Part shown: one piece after another, positions 11,448 through 23,808 of the stretch
Layout of the letters: the number at the start of each line of letters is the position of its first letter
Numbering within the stretch: the stretch's first letter is position 1
NCBI GenBank assembly: GCA_947652605.1
Contig: OX393577.1
Coordinates: 32,367,466 to 32,431,465, forward strand
DNA from: Elmis aenea
Taxonomy: Eukaryota > Arthropoda > Insecta > Coleoptera > Elmidae
Reading direction: 5' to 3'
DNA length: 64,000 nt
The notes under the pieces: model-generated
The model's database searches: none
The model's input: only the letters and a program-made list of their open reading frames with translations
What the model was told of the DNA's origin: nothing
Made by a program: the position numbers and the translations under genes

Positions 11448-11860
11448 ACTAAACTAATAGGATGGCCCATCCGACAAAATTCGTTAACATTTCGATGATG
11501 AAAGTGATATTAATGACGTTAGCTATGACGTCACCTATGACGTCCTACAAATGTTGTTTATAAAGTGACAGATGTGTCATATGTCACAAATGTATAAAAC
11601 GTTCAGGTTTATGTAAATCGACCCATTTGGTTTACGAGAAACCTTATCTTATTTGGCAAAGGAATCAACAAGAACATATTTAACAAAAAAAAAGTTTGGA
11701 CGGCTATTCAATTAATGTCACCTAGCTATACTTTGGAACTTGTCATGCAACAGAAAATCTAAGCCATCGGTTTACACATTTTTGCGTTATCAATGCCGTT
11801 ACTTCCGGATAGCCATGTAATACATAGTCTTATGGGAATGGGCCATCCTATTAGTTTAGT
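11448..11860. mobile_element. 413-bp inverted-repeat element of unknown family
   Basis: The left end begins ACTAAACTAATAGGATGGCC and the right end (about 11836-11860) is its reverse complement, giving terminal inverted repeats of about 25 bp. The interior contains repeated GACGT motifs near 11515-11545 and a TGACAGATGTGTCATATGTC palindrome near 11567. The target duplication could not be decided, because the terminal bases themselves are palindromic with the flanks. No coding capacity. Confidence 0.65.
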
Positions 11861-14003
11861 TACCAACACAATAATTTTTTAAGAATTTTACTAAAATATT
11901 GATGCGCTTGTTTGAAAAAAATATTTTGTGCAATATATACCTACTACAACAGCAAGTAATTTTATAGTAATTGCGAAAGAAAAACGCATTATTAAGAAAG
12001 CAAAATATTGTATTAAATATTGCAAAATTTTCTTGTGATATGATAATTTAAAATTGATGTGGTATGTATTTGTTGAAGGTGATAAACAAAAACTTTCACC
12101 ATTACTATGTATGCACCATTAAGTCATCAATTTATATTTAAAAATAATATCTGAGATTTAGTATTAATTCATTTTCTCACATTTGTGCATTATTTAAGTG
12201 CCAGAAATGACATTTAAAGTTTTATAGTTAGTGCAACCTTCACACTTTTGATTTACAAAAACCATAATAAACCTACTTCCAAACGACCTTGAACTTGTAA
12301 TTTGATCTTCCTTGAAAATATTTTTAATACAACCCACACGTGTGTGCCACAAATACCACCTGTCCACCAATATGGAGAGATAGTGGACACTGGACACTCG
12401 CAACGAGTGGGCAAAGCCAGTAGTCTCAGTAGGTCAGAGAGATGGCGACAATGACCCCAGCGAGAAGATTTAGGAATCAATTATTAAAATGCAGTTGCGA
12501 CTTCATTCATTAATTCAGTAATTTAAATATTCGAAAGTAACATTTTTAGAACGCCGTTTACGTACACATGATGGCAATTAAATAAAAATTGTTTACATAT
12601 TTTATGCTTGCATTTTCGATAGAGCTTAATAGAGTGAATGAGGAATTAAAAAATATTACCAGATTATTGGTCACGCAGCATATAGAGGCACCTAAACGAC
12701 AATCAAATATCTTCATCTTTTTTCAAAACATTTTAATTTATGTTTGCACCTTAAGATATTCTTGCCACTCATTTTATTTCAAAATATTTGAAAAAAAGTT
12801 CTTTATTAGGCAATTTTAGTTTGGAATGTAAAGCAGTTTTATAAAATTTATATTTAGTACAAGCTTAAGCTTATGATCGACAGTTTAAATAACATATAAT
12901 TTTAATAACAGTTTGATCAGAGTTTTAGTTAATATATCCCTGTTTGTTAATACACCCCCTACCCCCTGTATACATGTAATGAAATGTTTAGTATAATTAT
13001 TAAATATTCAAGCATAGTTATTATAAGTACATGTTGATGAATTGATTATTTAAAACTACTTGAAAGTTAATTAGTATAAGATAATTAATTAATATATACA
13101 AATCAGCAAATACCACTAAATGCAAATGAAATATGTAATTATACAGTTAGTTTAAATTACAAACTTTGAAGATTATTTAATATTTACTATTTTCATATAA
13201 TGGTAATATTTAATTAACGTTGGCGTGTTAAAATAATGGGTTTATATTTTAAAAATTAATGGTGTATGTATACTTCCTTATCATGCAATACATATGCTTA
13301 AGATGCAATTTACTTGTAAATAGGTGTTGTGTGTTTGGTCAATTAATTATAAAAAATATATTTATTACATAACAGTGTATTTCGCGCGCAACCACTCATA
13401 TAATTGTATAACATTAATTTAAGTACATAATATACAAATAGAATTTTAAAATGCAACGTCTTTAGCATGGAATTTTATTTAAATTAATCGGGCATGTGCG
13501 ATTTTGAACAGTGAACATATGTTTAATTGGATTTTTTAGACCTAAAGTGTAGGTAAAGTAAAAAATAATATATTAGTACATATTATTAACAAACAAAATT
13601 TTTACTTCTGCTCTATTAACTTTTTGGCCCCTTCATTAAATAAATTAATAGCAACAGATTTGGCATGATATATATGTCGTGGACATAAGGTAATAAAATA
13701 TGGGAGGTTACGTTTGAAAAAAATGAGTTATGTCACTTTGAATTTGGAAAGTTTGGCTTTTTAGTATCACTAAATTTAAATTTCTTATTATTAAAATGTT
13801 GCTTTTTAACCGAACCAACATTATTGCTAAGACTTATTTCTTAACTTAAAAAAACGAGGTCGCTACGATTTTTTAAAGTTAAGCCTGCTTATATGTAAGA
13901 TTTTTAGAAAAAAAAATATGTTGGCAACACTGACACAAAAGGTGAACAGATATTAATGTAGCTGTAGAGGTTAAAAAATGACATCTGAAGACCTATAGAT
14001 ATA
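11861..14003. other. intergenic DNA with one GC-richer patch
   Basis: Mostly AT-rich and featureless. Positions about 12330-12475 stand out as GC-richer, with short open frames on both strands (for example a minus-strand frame rich in W, C and H residues). I could not match them to a family or find splice sites. It may be a decayed mobile element. Positions 13900-13990 contain a TTGGCAACACTG-type stretch that looks repeat-like. Confidence 0.35.
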
Positions 14004-14063
14004 CAGGGTGTTCCATTTAAAAAAATCTTTGTTTTTGTCATAGCGCAAAAATGGGACACCCTG
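14004..14063. mobile_element. very short (60-bp) TA-flanked inverted-repeat element
   Basis: CAGGGTGTTCCATTT at the left and the complement of CAGGGTGTCCCATTT at the right, with TA on both sides (14002-14003, 14064-14065). The body between the arms is only about 30 bp. Its ends match the larger TA elements of the window, so it is likely an internally deleted derivative. Confidence 0.65.
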
Positions 14064-14157
14064 TATAGCTAAAATTTTTTTACGGCGTAGATCTTTTCAA
14101 ACCAATAAGAGATCGGGGCCCTAGGAAAGCCCGATGCACTGTTGCAGGACCCTGTTT

Positions 14158-14350
14158 ATAACCAAACTTTAATCTGATCCTCATTCATTTGGTCTGTAAT
14201 AGAGGATCAGGCTAAAAGTTGGTTAAAGTTTTTTAAAAAATAAATATGTACTTAAAACGAAGCTAACGTTTTTTTAATTTAAAAAAATCTGCTTGTATTT
14301 TATTATTTGTCTAGTTAAAGCACGAGAAAGAAATATTTTGCTGGTTTTTA
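14158..14350. repeat. dispersed repeat family R1, copy 1
   Basis: This stretch matches 49090-49262 in order and orientation over most of its length, including TTCATTTGGTC, CAGGCTAAA, GTTGGTTAAAGTTTTT and TTTTATTATTTGTCTAGT. The first part can fold, because TTTAACC/CTGATCC and GGATCAG/GGTTAAA are complementary. No coding content or target duplication was identified. Confidence 0.6.
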
Positions 14351-17300
14351 ACAGATTTTTAGAAAACTACTAGAAATTTAATAATACGACTAACTTGTAC
14401 ATGTCTACGACATATATAAAGTTTTAAAATGCATACTTAATATATCATAACACTTTACATTTGTTAACAAAGTAGCAATGTGAGTGAGCAGTAGTAATTG
14501 CCGTGTCGTCAGGTAGAAAAGTAGAGAGCAAGTTAAGTTGGTACATAATACAAATGCATATTAAGAAATAAAACAGTTTTGCATTATTGCAAAAACTCAA
14601 AAAAACCCTTCAGAAACACTAAATATGTTTTTATTTAGGAAATGTAGCAATCAGAATGCTCTCACTTTTTACAGTTTTAATTTTTTTAATTTCATTTAAG
14701 TAAAAAAGCTTTTTTTTTAAATTCTATATAATTATTCTATTTTATTTATTATATGGTCTTCCTAATTTTTTTTTGCAAAAAGATTTCATAAACGTTATAA
14801 CGCAGATATGAATCTTACCTTCCCTAAAATTATATTAATGTGTTCTCTGAGTACGTTAAGTTTAAAAATCGCCCAAGTCCTTTAATTTATATAATATTGT
14901 TTAGGCTGGTCCATTATAATACACTCCTTTAAGTTGGGATGATAATGCCATCATTCAAGGGGCGTAGTGACCCGTACAAGTGCATTAGCATAGGACGGTA
15001 TGTATTAAAGAGATTAAATATTGATCCCATATATATCACTAAGAAATGTTAGGATTTTAAAGGATTTGGGTGGATTAAACATGGTTCTGCCATGTGAGCA
15101 TGATTGCGCAAAACCAAGAAACACGCGGATAATAAATTTTACTGTAAACCAGTTAAAAACAAATGCGATTAAAATTTATTGTTTGATTGCTATTTCAAAT
15201 TAACACAAAAAGTTGTTAAAATAAAAACTTATATTCCAGGAAGGTAAAAGCAATTTACATATACATTTCGAAACAAAAATTAATAAATCTGCTGAAGATG
15301 TATAAAAACTACAGTTTTTTTAATTTAACATATAAATATTAAATCAAACTGACAATATTAAATCATTAGCATAGGTATCTACTTATAAATATTTAGTTTA
15401 TATTCGAGTATTGCTGGTTGCGAGAAATAAAACCGGTAATCGGTTAACCGGAGCGTTTTTTTAAATAACCAATAACCTATTATTACGTCTCAGTTAACCG
15501 GTTATTCGAATATTATGCAATTTTTGTTTAAAAGTTGCGTCAACATTTTAATTTGCTAAGTTTAGTTACCCATTAAGCATTAGTACTTCGCTATTTACTT
15601 TAGTAACTTCATTTTTTCAGTATATTTGTACATTCCATACAAAGGGGTTGGTACAAATTGTACAATGACAAAGTGAATACCTAATTAAAGTGCAATTCCA
15701 ATTTGTGAATTAGATAAAAAGGCAGGAAGTTTTAAATTTGTGTTTAAAAAAAAAGAAGATATTTTTACATTCTTTCATACTGCATCTTTCACTATTTTGT
15801 ATCGTCGCCCACCATATTCGTAAAGGGTATAATTTTATGTTGTTTTAGCTTTTTTAGTAAATATTTAGTTTTTTGTTAAAATTATTTTGATTAAAATGAA
15901 ATAAACTTTTTTGACTACGTATACTACCTATGTAGTTTTTTTTGCAAATTCTAAGAAAGGTAGTAATAAAAATAGATAAGACAACCAATACGTTTTTGAA
16001 ATAAAACCCATAGTTATCTATAGTTACTATAAAAAAAATCAAGTTCGACTTTTTAGATATTTTTTTAAAATTGTATCTATAGGAATAATTTAACATTTTA
16101 GTTTTAACATAGGAGGTTAATAGTATTATTTACCATTAAAAAATAGTCTGATGTTGGTTTTTCAAAATATTTAAAAAAGTTAATCGTGTAGGTCAAATGG
16201 CATAAAATTCTGCCCGACTTTGCTAATTTAACCAACTATGTAATTCTTATAAGAACAAAGTTATCCATAAACACATGTAGATTATTGTCACCCTGGACCC
16301 TCGAACTTCAAACGGTTTAATGTTCGAACAACTTGAAAGTCGAACAAAAAAATTCATCTTGTTTATTTTTTATATTTCTTATTTCTTTTTTAAATGCAAA
16401 ACTGCAAAAATTATTATCTCTTACCTACACAACAGCGCAAAATCTTGTTTCATTTTGTAATACCTTAATATTGCAACTACAATAAAGTGAATAACTTAAA
16501 TTTTAATACAACGGAATTTTGGGCTCTATTAGATGAAAAAACACTTTTTATTTATTTTTCATTCAAAACTAACCACATTTCACTTGATTAATTTTCGTAT
16601 TTAAGTAGTAATATTTTTATGGTTTTAAAAATGAAATGCCTTATTAGTAAAATGATAACTACAAAAACGTTAGCGTATTCATGCGTTAGAGCACATTTGG
16701 TTGTGTGGAAATCTAAAATTTTAGTTTTGTTGCACCTACCTGAAGGCATCAAAGGATTAATATGATTTGAAAATTATAATAAATGCAATTTAACTTTAAA
16801 GAATCATATACAAATAAGAAAACGACTACACGATAATATGTTACGGCATTACAAAAGAATATGTGTCATGAATACATAATTTATCACATCTATTGTAGCT
16901 TGTAACATCTACATAATATAGCGATATCTTACCATTCATTGCATTTTATATATGTACTTAATGTGTGTCAACCCCACTTCGTAAGATTTACCAACGCTAT
17001 TATAATAATTTATAACAGAATTCAACTGCATACTTATTAACATCTAGTTGAAGGATATTCGAAGACTGTTTATATTTAAATGCCGCGTACCTATTTAATT
17101 AAATTGAAATTCCCATGGGGACTAGAAAGTTCTTCCTATTGTACCCATCCGAGCAATAATGCCTCAATATTTAATGTAGTTACATTATTATGTAACTTAC
17201 GTAATGTAAACTTTTGTGTGAAGTACCAGTGATCTAATTTTCACTTTCTGCGCTAACAGTATACAAAACAATCTCATACCTAATTATAACAAGAATATTT

Positions 17301-17652
17301 CAAGTGTGAGATAAAAGTTACGTTAATATGGTAACCAAGTTCTTGCTCCGTGGGTTTCCGGTAATATCTGAATTATTTTACGGCTTGCTGACTACATACA
17401 CTTAATTATACAATTATACGGAATATAATTAGAATTAAATTATAGCAAATCTTTATAATTTCTTACAAACCAATTTGTATAATGATTCTATTATTAATTC
17501 AATTTTAATATTTTATAATAGAAGTTTAAACTTGTAGTAAATTATTAGTAAATGCAGGTACCTGACCTTCGCTATTAACACAATTGTGAAGCTTTAAACT
17601 CTCAAGTTTTTTATTAATATATTTTAATACATTTGTGTATCATTGGATTATA
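14351..17652. other. long AT-rich intergenic stretch
   Basis: No supportable gene. Points seen: a 40-bp cluster of ACCGGTTAACCGG motifs around 15430-15510 that resembles the inside of the hAT copies at 9292 and 23809 but lacks ends; and a less AT-rich stretch near 14930-15110 with no recognisable frame. Confidence 0.4.
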
Positions 17653-18228
17653 CCGAATATAACTGAGATCTGGTACATCCCTTTTTTTCTTTAGTTTTGA
17701 TTTTAGATAAATAAAATTTTAGACATGTGATAAGAGTAAAAAAACAGGATTATTTAAATATATGTATTATTACACTTCCGGTTTCACCGGAAATTACCTT
17801 AAATTTGTTATTTTAAATGGAATAGCCTGAATATTTTAACATTTGTGGAAAGACGAAGCAATTTTGAATTTACCTGCACTATTTTGGTTAATTTTTATAA
17901 CCTCAAATAATTTTTGAAAGAAACCGTATTTAATACTTAATAAAAAAATAAGGTTTCGTTCAAAAATTATTTAAGGTTATAAAAATCAACCAAAATAGTG
18001 CAGTTGTATAAAAAATTGCTTCCTCTTTCCAAAAATGTAAAAATATACAGGGTGTTCTATTTGAAATAACAAAGGTATGGTAATTCCCGGCGAAACCAGA
18101 AGTAAATTAATAGTGTACATACATATATATATAAGTAATTCGGTTTTTTAAACATATCATATCATAAAATTTTATTTAAATCAAAACTAAAGAAAAAATG
18201 GGGTGTACCAGAACTCAGTTACACCCGG
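17653..18228. mobile_element. 576-bp element that is one near-complete hairpin
   Basis: TA flanks both ends (17651-17652, 18229-18230). The outer 70 bp pair closely (ACTGAG, CTGGTACA, TTTTTTCTTTAGTTTTGATT and complements). The pairing continues through the inner blocks (CCGGTTTC, GGAAAGA-GAAGCAATTTT, GCACTATTTTGGTT, ATAACCT-AAATAATTTTTGAA) to a turn near 17940. Both halves are therefore diverged reverse complements of about 285 bp. No protein is encoded. Transcription would give a long double-stranded RNA. Confidence 0.8.
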
Positions 18229-18230
18229 TA

Positions 18231-18814
18231 TAATTAATGTACTCATAAAATGGGTAGTCTACTGTTTTAGCGGGTCGTTTATTTTTAAACAATCATAGTT
18301 TACTGGATATAACTAATATAGAATAAGAAATGCTCTTTTTCGTAAATATTGCAATATACTATTAAAAAATTACGTCCAGCAAAATCAAACTGGATTCCTC
18401 GTCTTTCCTACGATCTAAATATTGACCTAATAGCTGCGCAAAAGCTGTTTTATCTGTTTTAAAACGTGCTATACGAAATAAAACAGCGCAATCAAGAAAA
18501 CGCCTTATAGCTTCCTGTTTGTGAAAGTTTCAATTAAAGTGCTTCTCATAGTTTAATAAAAATGCTCTTTCATTTTTATTGTCCAAATGTTAAGAAAATT
18601 GTTTAAAAATATACATTAATTGCTTACATTATTTCTTTGTCCACTTGACATCTGCTGTGTAAAAATTGTAAAAAAGCTAAATTTGCGCCGCTCTAAAAGT
18701 AATTTAAGGCAAACGTTATTTTCTATAGGGGCATCATAAAGCTTAAAATTTAAAGGAAAAAGTTTTAATGAAATCTGGATGAGGAAAGTTTTACAGACCA
18801 CTCGATTAAGCGAC
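18231..18814. other. intergenic spacer with a possible minus-strand exon
   Basis: On the minus strand an open stretch from about 18785 to 18632 lies between an acceptor-like TTTCCTCATCCAG and a donor GTAAGC. It would encode about 50 residues including APIENNVCLKLLLERRKF and end MSSGQRNN. I do not recognise it, and such a frame can occur by chance in AT-rich DNA. Confidence 0.2.
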
Positions 18815-18817
18815 TAA

Positions 18818-19320
18818 AGGTGGGTTTATGCAGCTGTTTTAGTAATAAGACTTAAGAATAGTAATAAGAATAAAAGTTAAAATACTGTTAAATCAATGCT
18901 AGCGTTTACGCATTGGATTTAATTTTAGTAGTAACTTTAAGCATAAGCAAAGTTGGTTAACTTTCAACTTTATTCTTACGCTTAAACCAAACGCGAAATG
19001 CGCAGTCGCAAGAATTGGATACGCCCATCGCACACGTGCTTTGTTGTGATAACGGATTTTTGTTCAGGTTTTTGCGAATCAAAGGACCCACTATTGTCAC
19101 AAGGTGTGCAAATCCATGCAAATCATGTATTTGGGGTCATACGGGTGTATTTAAAAAATTGTTATTTGTCATATTCGACTGTTTTCATCTCTAAGATTTT
19201 AAGGTTATTGCAATTACTATCACCACTGCATAAACGCTGCTTTTGTTATTCCTATTACTATTCTTATTCTTATTACTATTCTTATTCTTATTACTAAATT
19301 TGTGCTGCATAAACCCACCT
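18818..19320. mobile_element. TAA-flanked PIF/Harbinger-like element with TATTC-type internal repeats
   Basis: Terminal inverted repeats start AGGTGGGTTTATGCAGC and are flanked on both sides by TAA (18815-18817, 19321-19323), the target site of PIF/Harbinger. Inside each end are runs of AGTAATAAGAATAAGAAT-type repeats that also pair with each other (about 18840-18870 and 19245-19297). The reading frame through the right-hand run is a repeat artefact (SYYYSY). No transposase is present in the 503 bp. Confidence 0.8.
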
Positions 19321-19323
19321 TAA

Positions 19324-19801
19324 AAAACAAAAGTTAAGTATAACATATTGACATAGTCGACTGTTTTTAAAGGCAGTAAAGTTGCAATAAAAAATATATT
19401 ACTGTTTGTAATTAAAAATTATAAAATCAACGTATGTTAAAACATTGTGCCTATTTGTTTACAAGCGTTTTGATTTAAATTTTTTCTTTCGTATTTGCAG
19501 AAAAAATGTTTTGTTTATGTTTTGTTTATTTCAAATATTTAAAATCTGAACTTTGTCTTCGATTATAAAAGCTTAGATAGTAAAACATGTCTAACTCTAT
19601 CATCATTGTAAGCGTTTTGACTTTTAAATCAGGAATCGAAATTATTTAAATTTTTTCGTTAAGCAAAATGCAATAGAAATCTACGTTGCATTTATAAGGT
19701 GTGTAATTTGCAGCTATTGTACATGATATTTTCTAAATAACACTTATATACATTGAACTGCTGTAAAATACATGAATATGATAATTTGTTACATAACATG
19801 T
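19324..19801. other. AT-rich spacer
   Basis: No gene or repeat end was seen between the Harbinger-like element and the LINE tail. Confidence 0.5.
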
Positions 19802-19814
19802 ATACCCAGTAGGT

Positions 19815-19883
19815 ACAATAGACCAATAGGTCGCAGTACAGGAACCCGAAAGGGGACCACTTCCGCGGAAATAATAAATAATA
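19815..19883 (+). mobile_element. 69-bp 5'-truncated LINE tail with 13-bp target duplication
   Basis: The 69-bp insert is closely related to the last part of the insertion at 46337-46571 (ACAATAGACCAATAGGTCGC and onward) and ends in an AAT-type tail. The 13-bp sequence ATACCCAGTAGGT occurs on both sides (19802-19814 and 19884-19896), which marks it as a target-primed insertion. Only 3' untranslated sequence was copied. Confidence 0.9.
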
Positions 19884-19896
19884 ATACCCAGTAGGT

Positions 19897-22800
19897 TATA
19901 CACTGTGGGTAAATAACACATTTTATGAAAGCTACGGTTTTGGTGAAATTTAAAAGGCACAGCAATTAGTAAGAGCTTTTTAATAAATATAAATATCTAT
20001 CATGATAGACAGTTTACAATTTAAAATTACCCAATGTGGTATTTATTTAACTGCAACAGTAAACTTTTATTTTGAACAAAGCCCTTCAATGAAAAAAAAA
20101 ACAATTTGTTTTATTGAGTAGGTGTCATATCTGTTCCCTAAATTTTCTGGTAGCTGTTACAATATGACATTCGACAAAATTGTCAAGAAAATTTCTTTGT
20201 ATTCAAAAATAAATTTTTAGCATACTACTATTATTTTTTAAATAGAAATGACGATTAGGTATCGTACCAATAGAATGATCGAATCGTATTCAGAATTATA
20301 TTACTAAAAATGTAACAGTTTAATGTATTTATTCAACAGTAATAATACGTTTCGCTTTGGTTGATAAAATTAGATTTTGTTGTATAAGCTCCGTTGCTTA
20401 GGAACTGACAAGAAAACATGGTATAAAAAATCTTCAGTCGAAGACGAGGGATCAATTCAAATATGTTTTGTTGAAGTGTTATTGCTCAAAAGACGCGAAG
20501 ATTGAACAACAAAGAATGTAATTTTATCTTAAAGAACTCGAATTCGTGAGATATTTGTAAAAAAAATCATTTCTGGCAATCGGAAAGAGTCGGGAAGATT
20601 TATTTAGTAAATTGCATTTTATATTAACCATGTTTCGACGAATTAAGATGTAAATAAATTGGAATAAGAGGAATTGTAGCGGATAATTATATTTTAAGTT
20701 TAGTTTTCTTATTTTTTATTATAAAATTATAGTGGCGAAAATAATTCTTACATTTGGTGTGGCATTCATATAGTAGTACAATTAGGTTCGACAAATCTTA
20801 ACGTGAGTAATTTTAAAGAATATGTTTTGGATATATCACACAATTAATCGCATGTAGGAGAAGTTATTGACGCCCAAGTGTAAATATGCAACACCAATTT
20901 TGCACATAAAACTTCTGTATATGCCACATTTGACACACCTCAATTGGCCTACATGCGTAAAATAGCGTTCTACCCAACCCAACACAGTAGAGGTACACGA
21001 GAAAGAACATTATTTATTACGTCATTCAAGAATGCATAGTTCATGGTTCATTGCAATCAACCTGACTCAAAAATAATTGTTTAAAGTTATTACACAATGA
21101 AGAAAAGAATGTGTTACCTAATCCGATATTATGCAAAATATAAAGAATCCGTTTCTTTGTGTAACAGTTTTTGATTTAATTATGTGAATACAAAATTTGA
21201 GGAACGCTACGAAAAGTTTTAATAATTTGTATTTACATCTGTCTGGAACGTTTGGGTTACGAGTTAATTCATAAAATTAATTTAAATCGCTGTAGACACT
21301 ATTATGCAAATAAATTTCTACGTCTCTGGATAACAGGATAAAGCTCTTTGCTAACAACCAAAATAATTATATAAAGAAATAGGAAACGCAGGAAGAATTT
21401 CAGTTACTATTATTTTTTATTAACTTTTTAAGAAAAAAATGTACACTGTATTTTATTTTGTATTAATCAATAATTTACATAATATGAACTAAGCACTAAT
21501 ATTACAAGGTTAAGTAGTAACAGCATCAGATAAGCCCACCAGGGTCCATTAGTACTAAATTTATTATTCTTCAATGTCAGTAGTAGGCACTTTTAATATC
21601 TTTCTAATGCCCTTATTTATTGCTTTTGTAACTGGTTTCTGTTAGTGATATTTCCTTTATGTATAGTAAAGTGCATGACAGCGATTAGTTTTGTCTAATA
21701 TTAGCCAGATATATAATTGAAATAATTACAATAAACAAAATTTCGATTTTGATAGTTGAATTAGTTAAGCAAAGTTTACAAAAAAGTTAAGGTTACCAAA
21801 ATTATTTACATAAGACGACGTATTAAACGAAAAACCAACAATGTATGAAGAAACATCTACAGCAATATAAATAGTGTTCAAGCATGTCTATATGCTAACA
21901 TTTCAAGAGAATTCTGTTTAACTCTATATAGCATGGTGCATGTACCCCTGGTGTTGGCGAAAGAGTTTCAAGAGATTAACGGTTAAATGTTTTTTTTTTG
22001 TACTTTATCATTGGTAAAATTTTACGGTAAAAATTTACTTAATTTAAAACCACAATGCGCATCTGCTATTATTGCTTTTGGTATTTCAAGGTCCTTAATT
22101 TTTGTATTTTTGAAGTAATATACACTCAATCCGTAGCACATAGTAGCATTGTACTTGATTTGTTTTGTAATTTTTTATTTTAAAAAATTTATAAAAAACG
22201 AAGCAGCATGAAGTTGAAAAAAAATTTAAAAATTGAAAAGGAAAAAAAATTGCGGTAAATAAGATAAATGATATTTAAAAAAACTAGTACATTTGCGTAC
22301 AAGAACAATCACTTAAATCGCGCAAAACTTTATGTATTTATAATTTATTTTCATGTAATAAATTTTGACTCTCATAACTAACAAATATTCAACGTAATAT
22401 TTGTAACTATTTATTGTGTGGTTGATACATACTTTAATGGGAAAATACTAGAGATAATAATTTAGACGACTAACTTTAACATTCTCTTCCTAAGGACAAA
22501 TCATATGTTGCTTTTAAACAATAAACTCTCCTATTAACAACGCAAACTACGTTTTCGTATATAATTGTTATTTATTTACATTTTAGCCTTACAACTGGAT
22601 ACTGGTTACAAATTGTACATGTGGTATTTGTCATGCAAATAAATAATAGACACATTATTATAAAATATAATGAAAATAAACTCATACGACTCGCTCATTG
22701 AGGTAACGGGAACAAGGTGACTAAGAAACACTAAATGAAAAAATCCTTTAATTCACGTACCTACATCATCTTTTGGCTTTATTATTATATTTTATTGCTG

Positions 22801-23800
22801 TGTTGATTGCATTACTATATAGTAACCTCGAAGAAGTGTTTTATTTAATTAATTTAATGCGTGAAAGAAAAAACGTAAATACGCAAAGGTTGTGTTTTAA
22901 GCTTAAGATGAAGAAAAATCTAGACAAAGTTAACTTTTGTTGAAGTGCATGATCAAATCAGATGGGCATAAAACATTCAGTATCACGACAGCAACAAGAA
23001 ATTGCTGATTTTTATCATTTGAAAATTACAGGTTATATATTTCATAAAAACAGCATTTAGACATTTTCAGCAAGATACGAGTGTATAATTAATTTGAACT
23101 CTTAGATATATTGTATATGGGTATCGATAGAATAGTTTAGTTTAAATTTAGTGACCCATTATTTACAAAACGCAACAAACTCTCTCCTTTGTATAATTTT
23201 TGTACTAGATAAGCAAAATGTTGCACGATATATTTGATTAATTATTCTAAATCTTAATTTTATTAATCCAACTACGCAAATTGCATTCGTATTAACGGCA
23301 ACTCAAAAAATATGAGAATTATCTAGGATACTAGAACTCGTTAACGATTATTAATCAAAAAATAAAACAGAAGTGTTTAAAACATGTATTTCATCGTAAA
23401 AGTTCTGATAATTACTAATTTAAAAACACCTAGTTCTCATTTGCTTTCACCGCTCCTTTTAATTGAAAAGTTTATCTTATCGTTGGTAGATTCCAAATGA
23501 CAATATTTACAAAAGCGAAACGTGAGTTTATAAAATTATAATTATTCATTCGTTAACTTAGAAAGCTTCTTTGGAATGTCATTCATAAGTTTAATTAACA
23601 GTTAATCTTTACTCATTATTGATGAATTATATGTTGCTAGATTTAACACCTGTCACATTAAAAGTAATTAAAGGACACGATAATTTTTTTAAAAGAACGT
23701 TTATCTAATGCTTGATGGCTTATTTGTTTAAACGATTATTCTATAACTTACATTTGCTTACAAACACTGGCAAATAATAAAAGTTTGATAGTGCCTACTT
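19897..23800. other. gene-free AT-rich stretch
   Basis: About 3.9 kb with no supportable gene or element. A weak inverted pair (CGCATGTAGG at about 20849 and its complement near 20948) encloses about 110 bp and might be a small hairpin or decayed element. Otherwise only homopolymer runs are visible. Confidence 0.5.
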
Positions 23801-23808
23801 ATTATTAC

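Noticed and set aside
18998..19297. 99-codon plus-strand frame ending SYYYSYSYYYSYSYY
   Set aside because: It crosses the internal repeats and right end of the Harbinger-like element; low-complexity artefact.
19733..19960. 75-codon minus-strand frame, similar to one at 46424-46630
   Set aside because: Both are antisense readings of the 3' untranslated region of the AAT-tailed LINE; the shared GPLSGSCTATYWSIVP is antisense to it.
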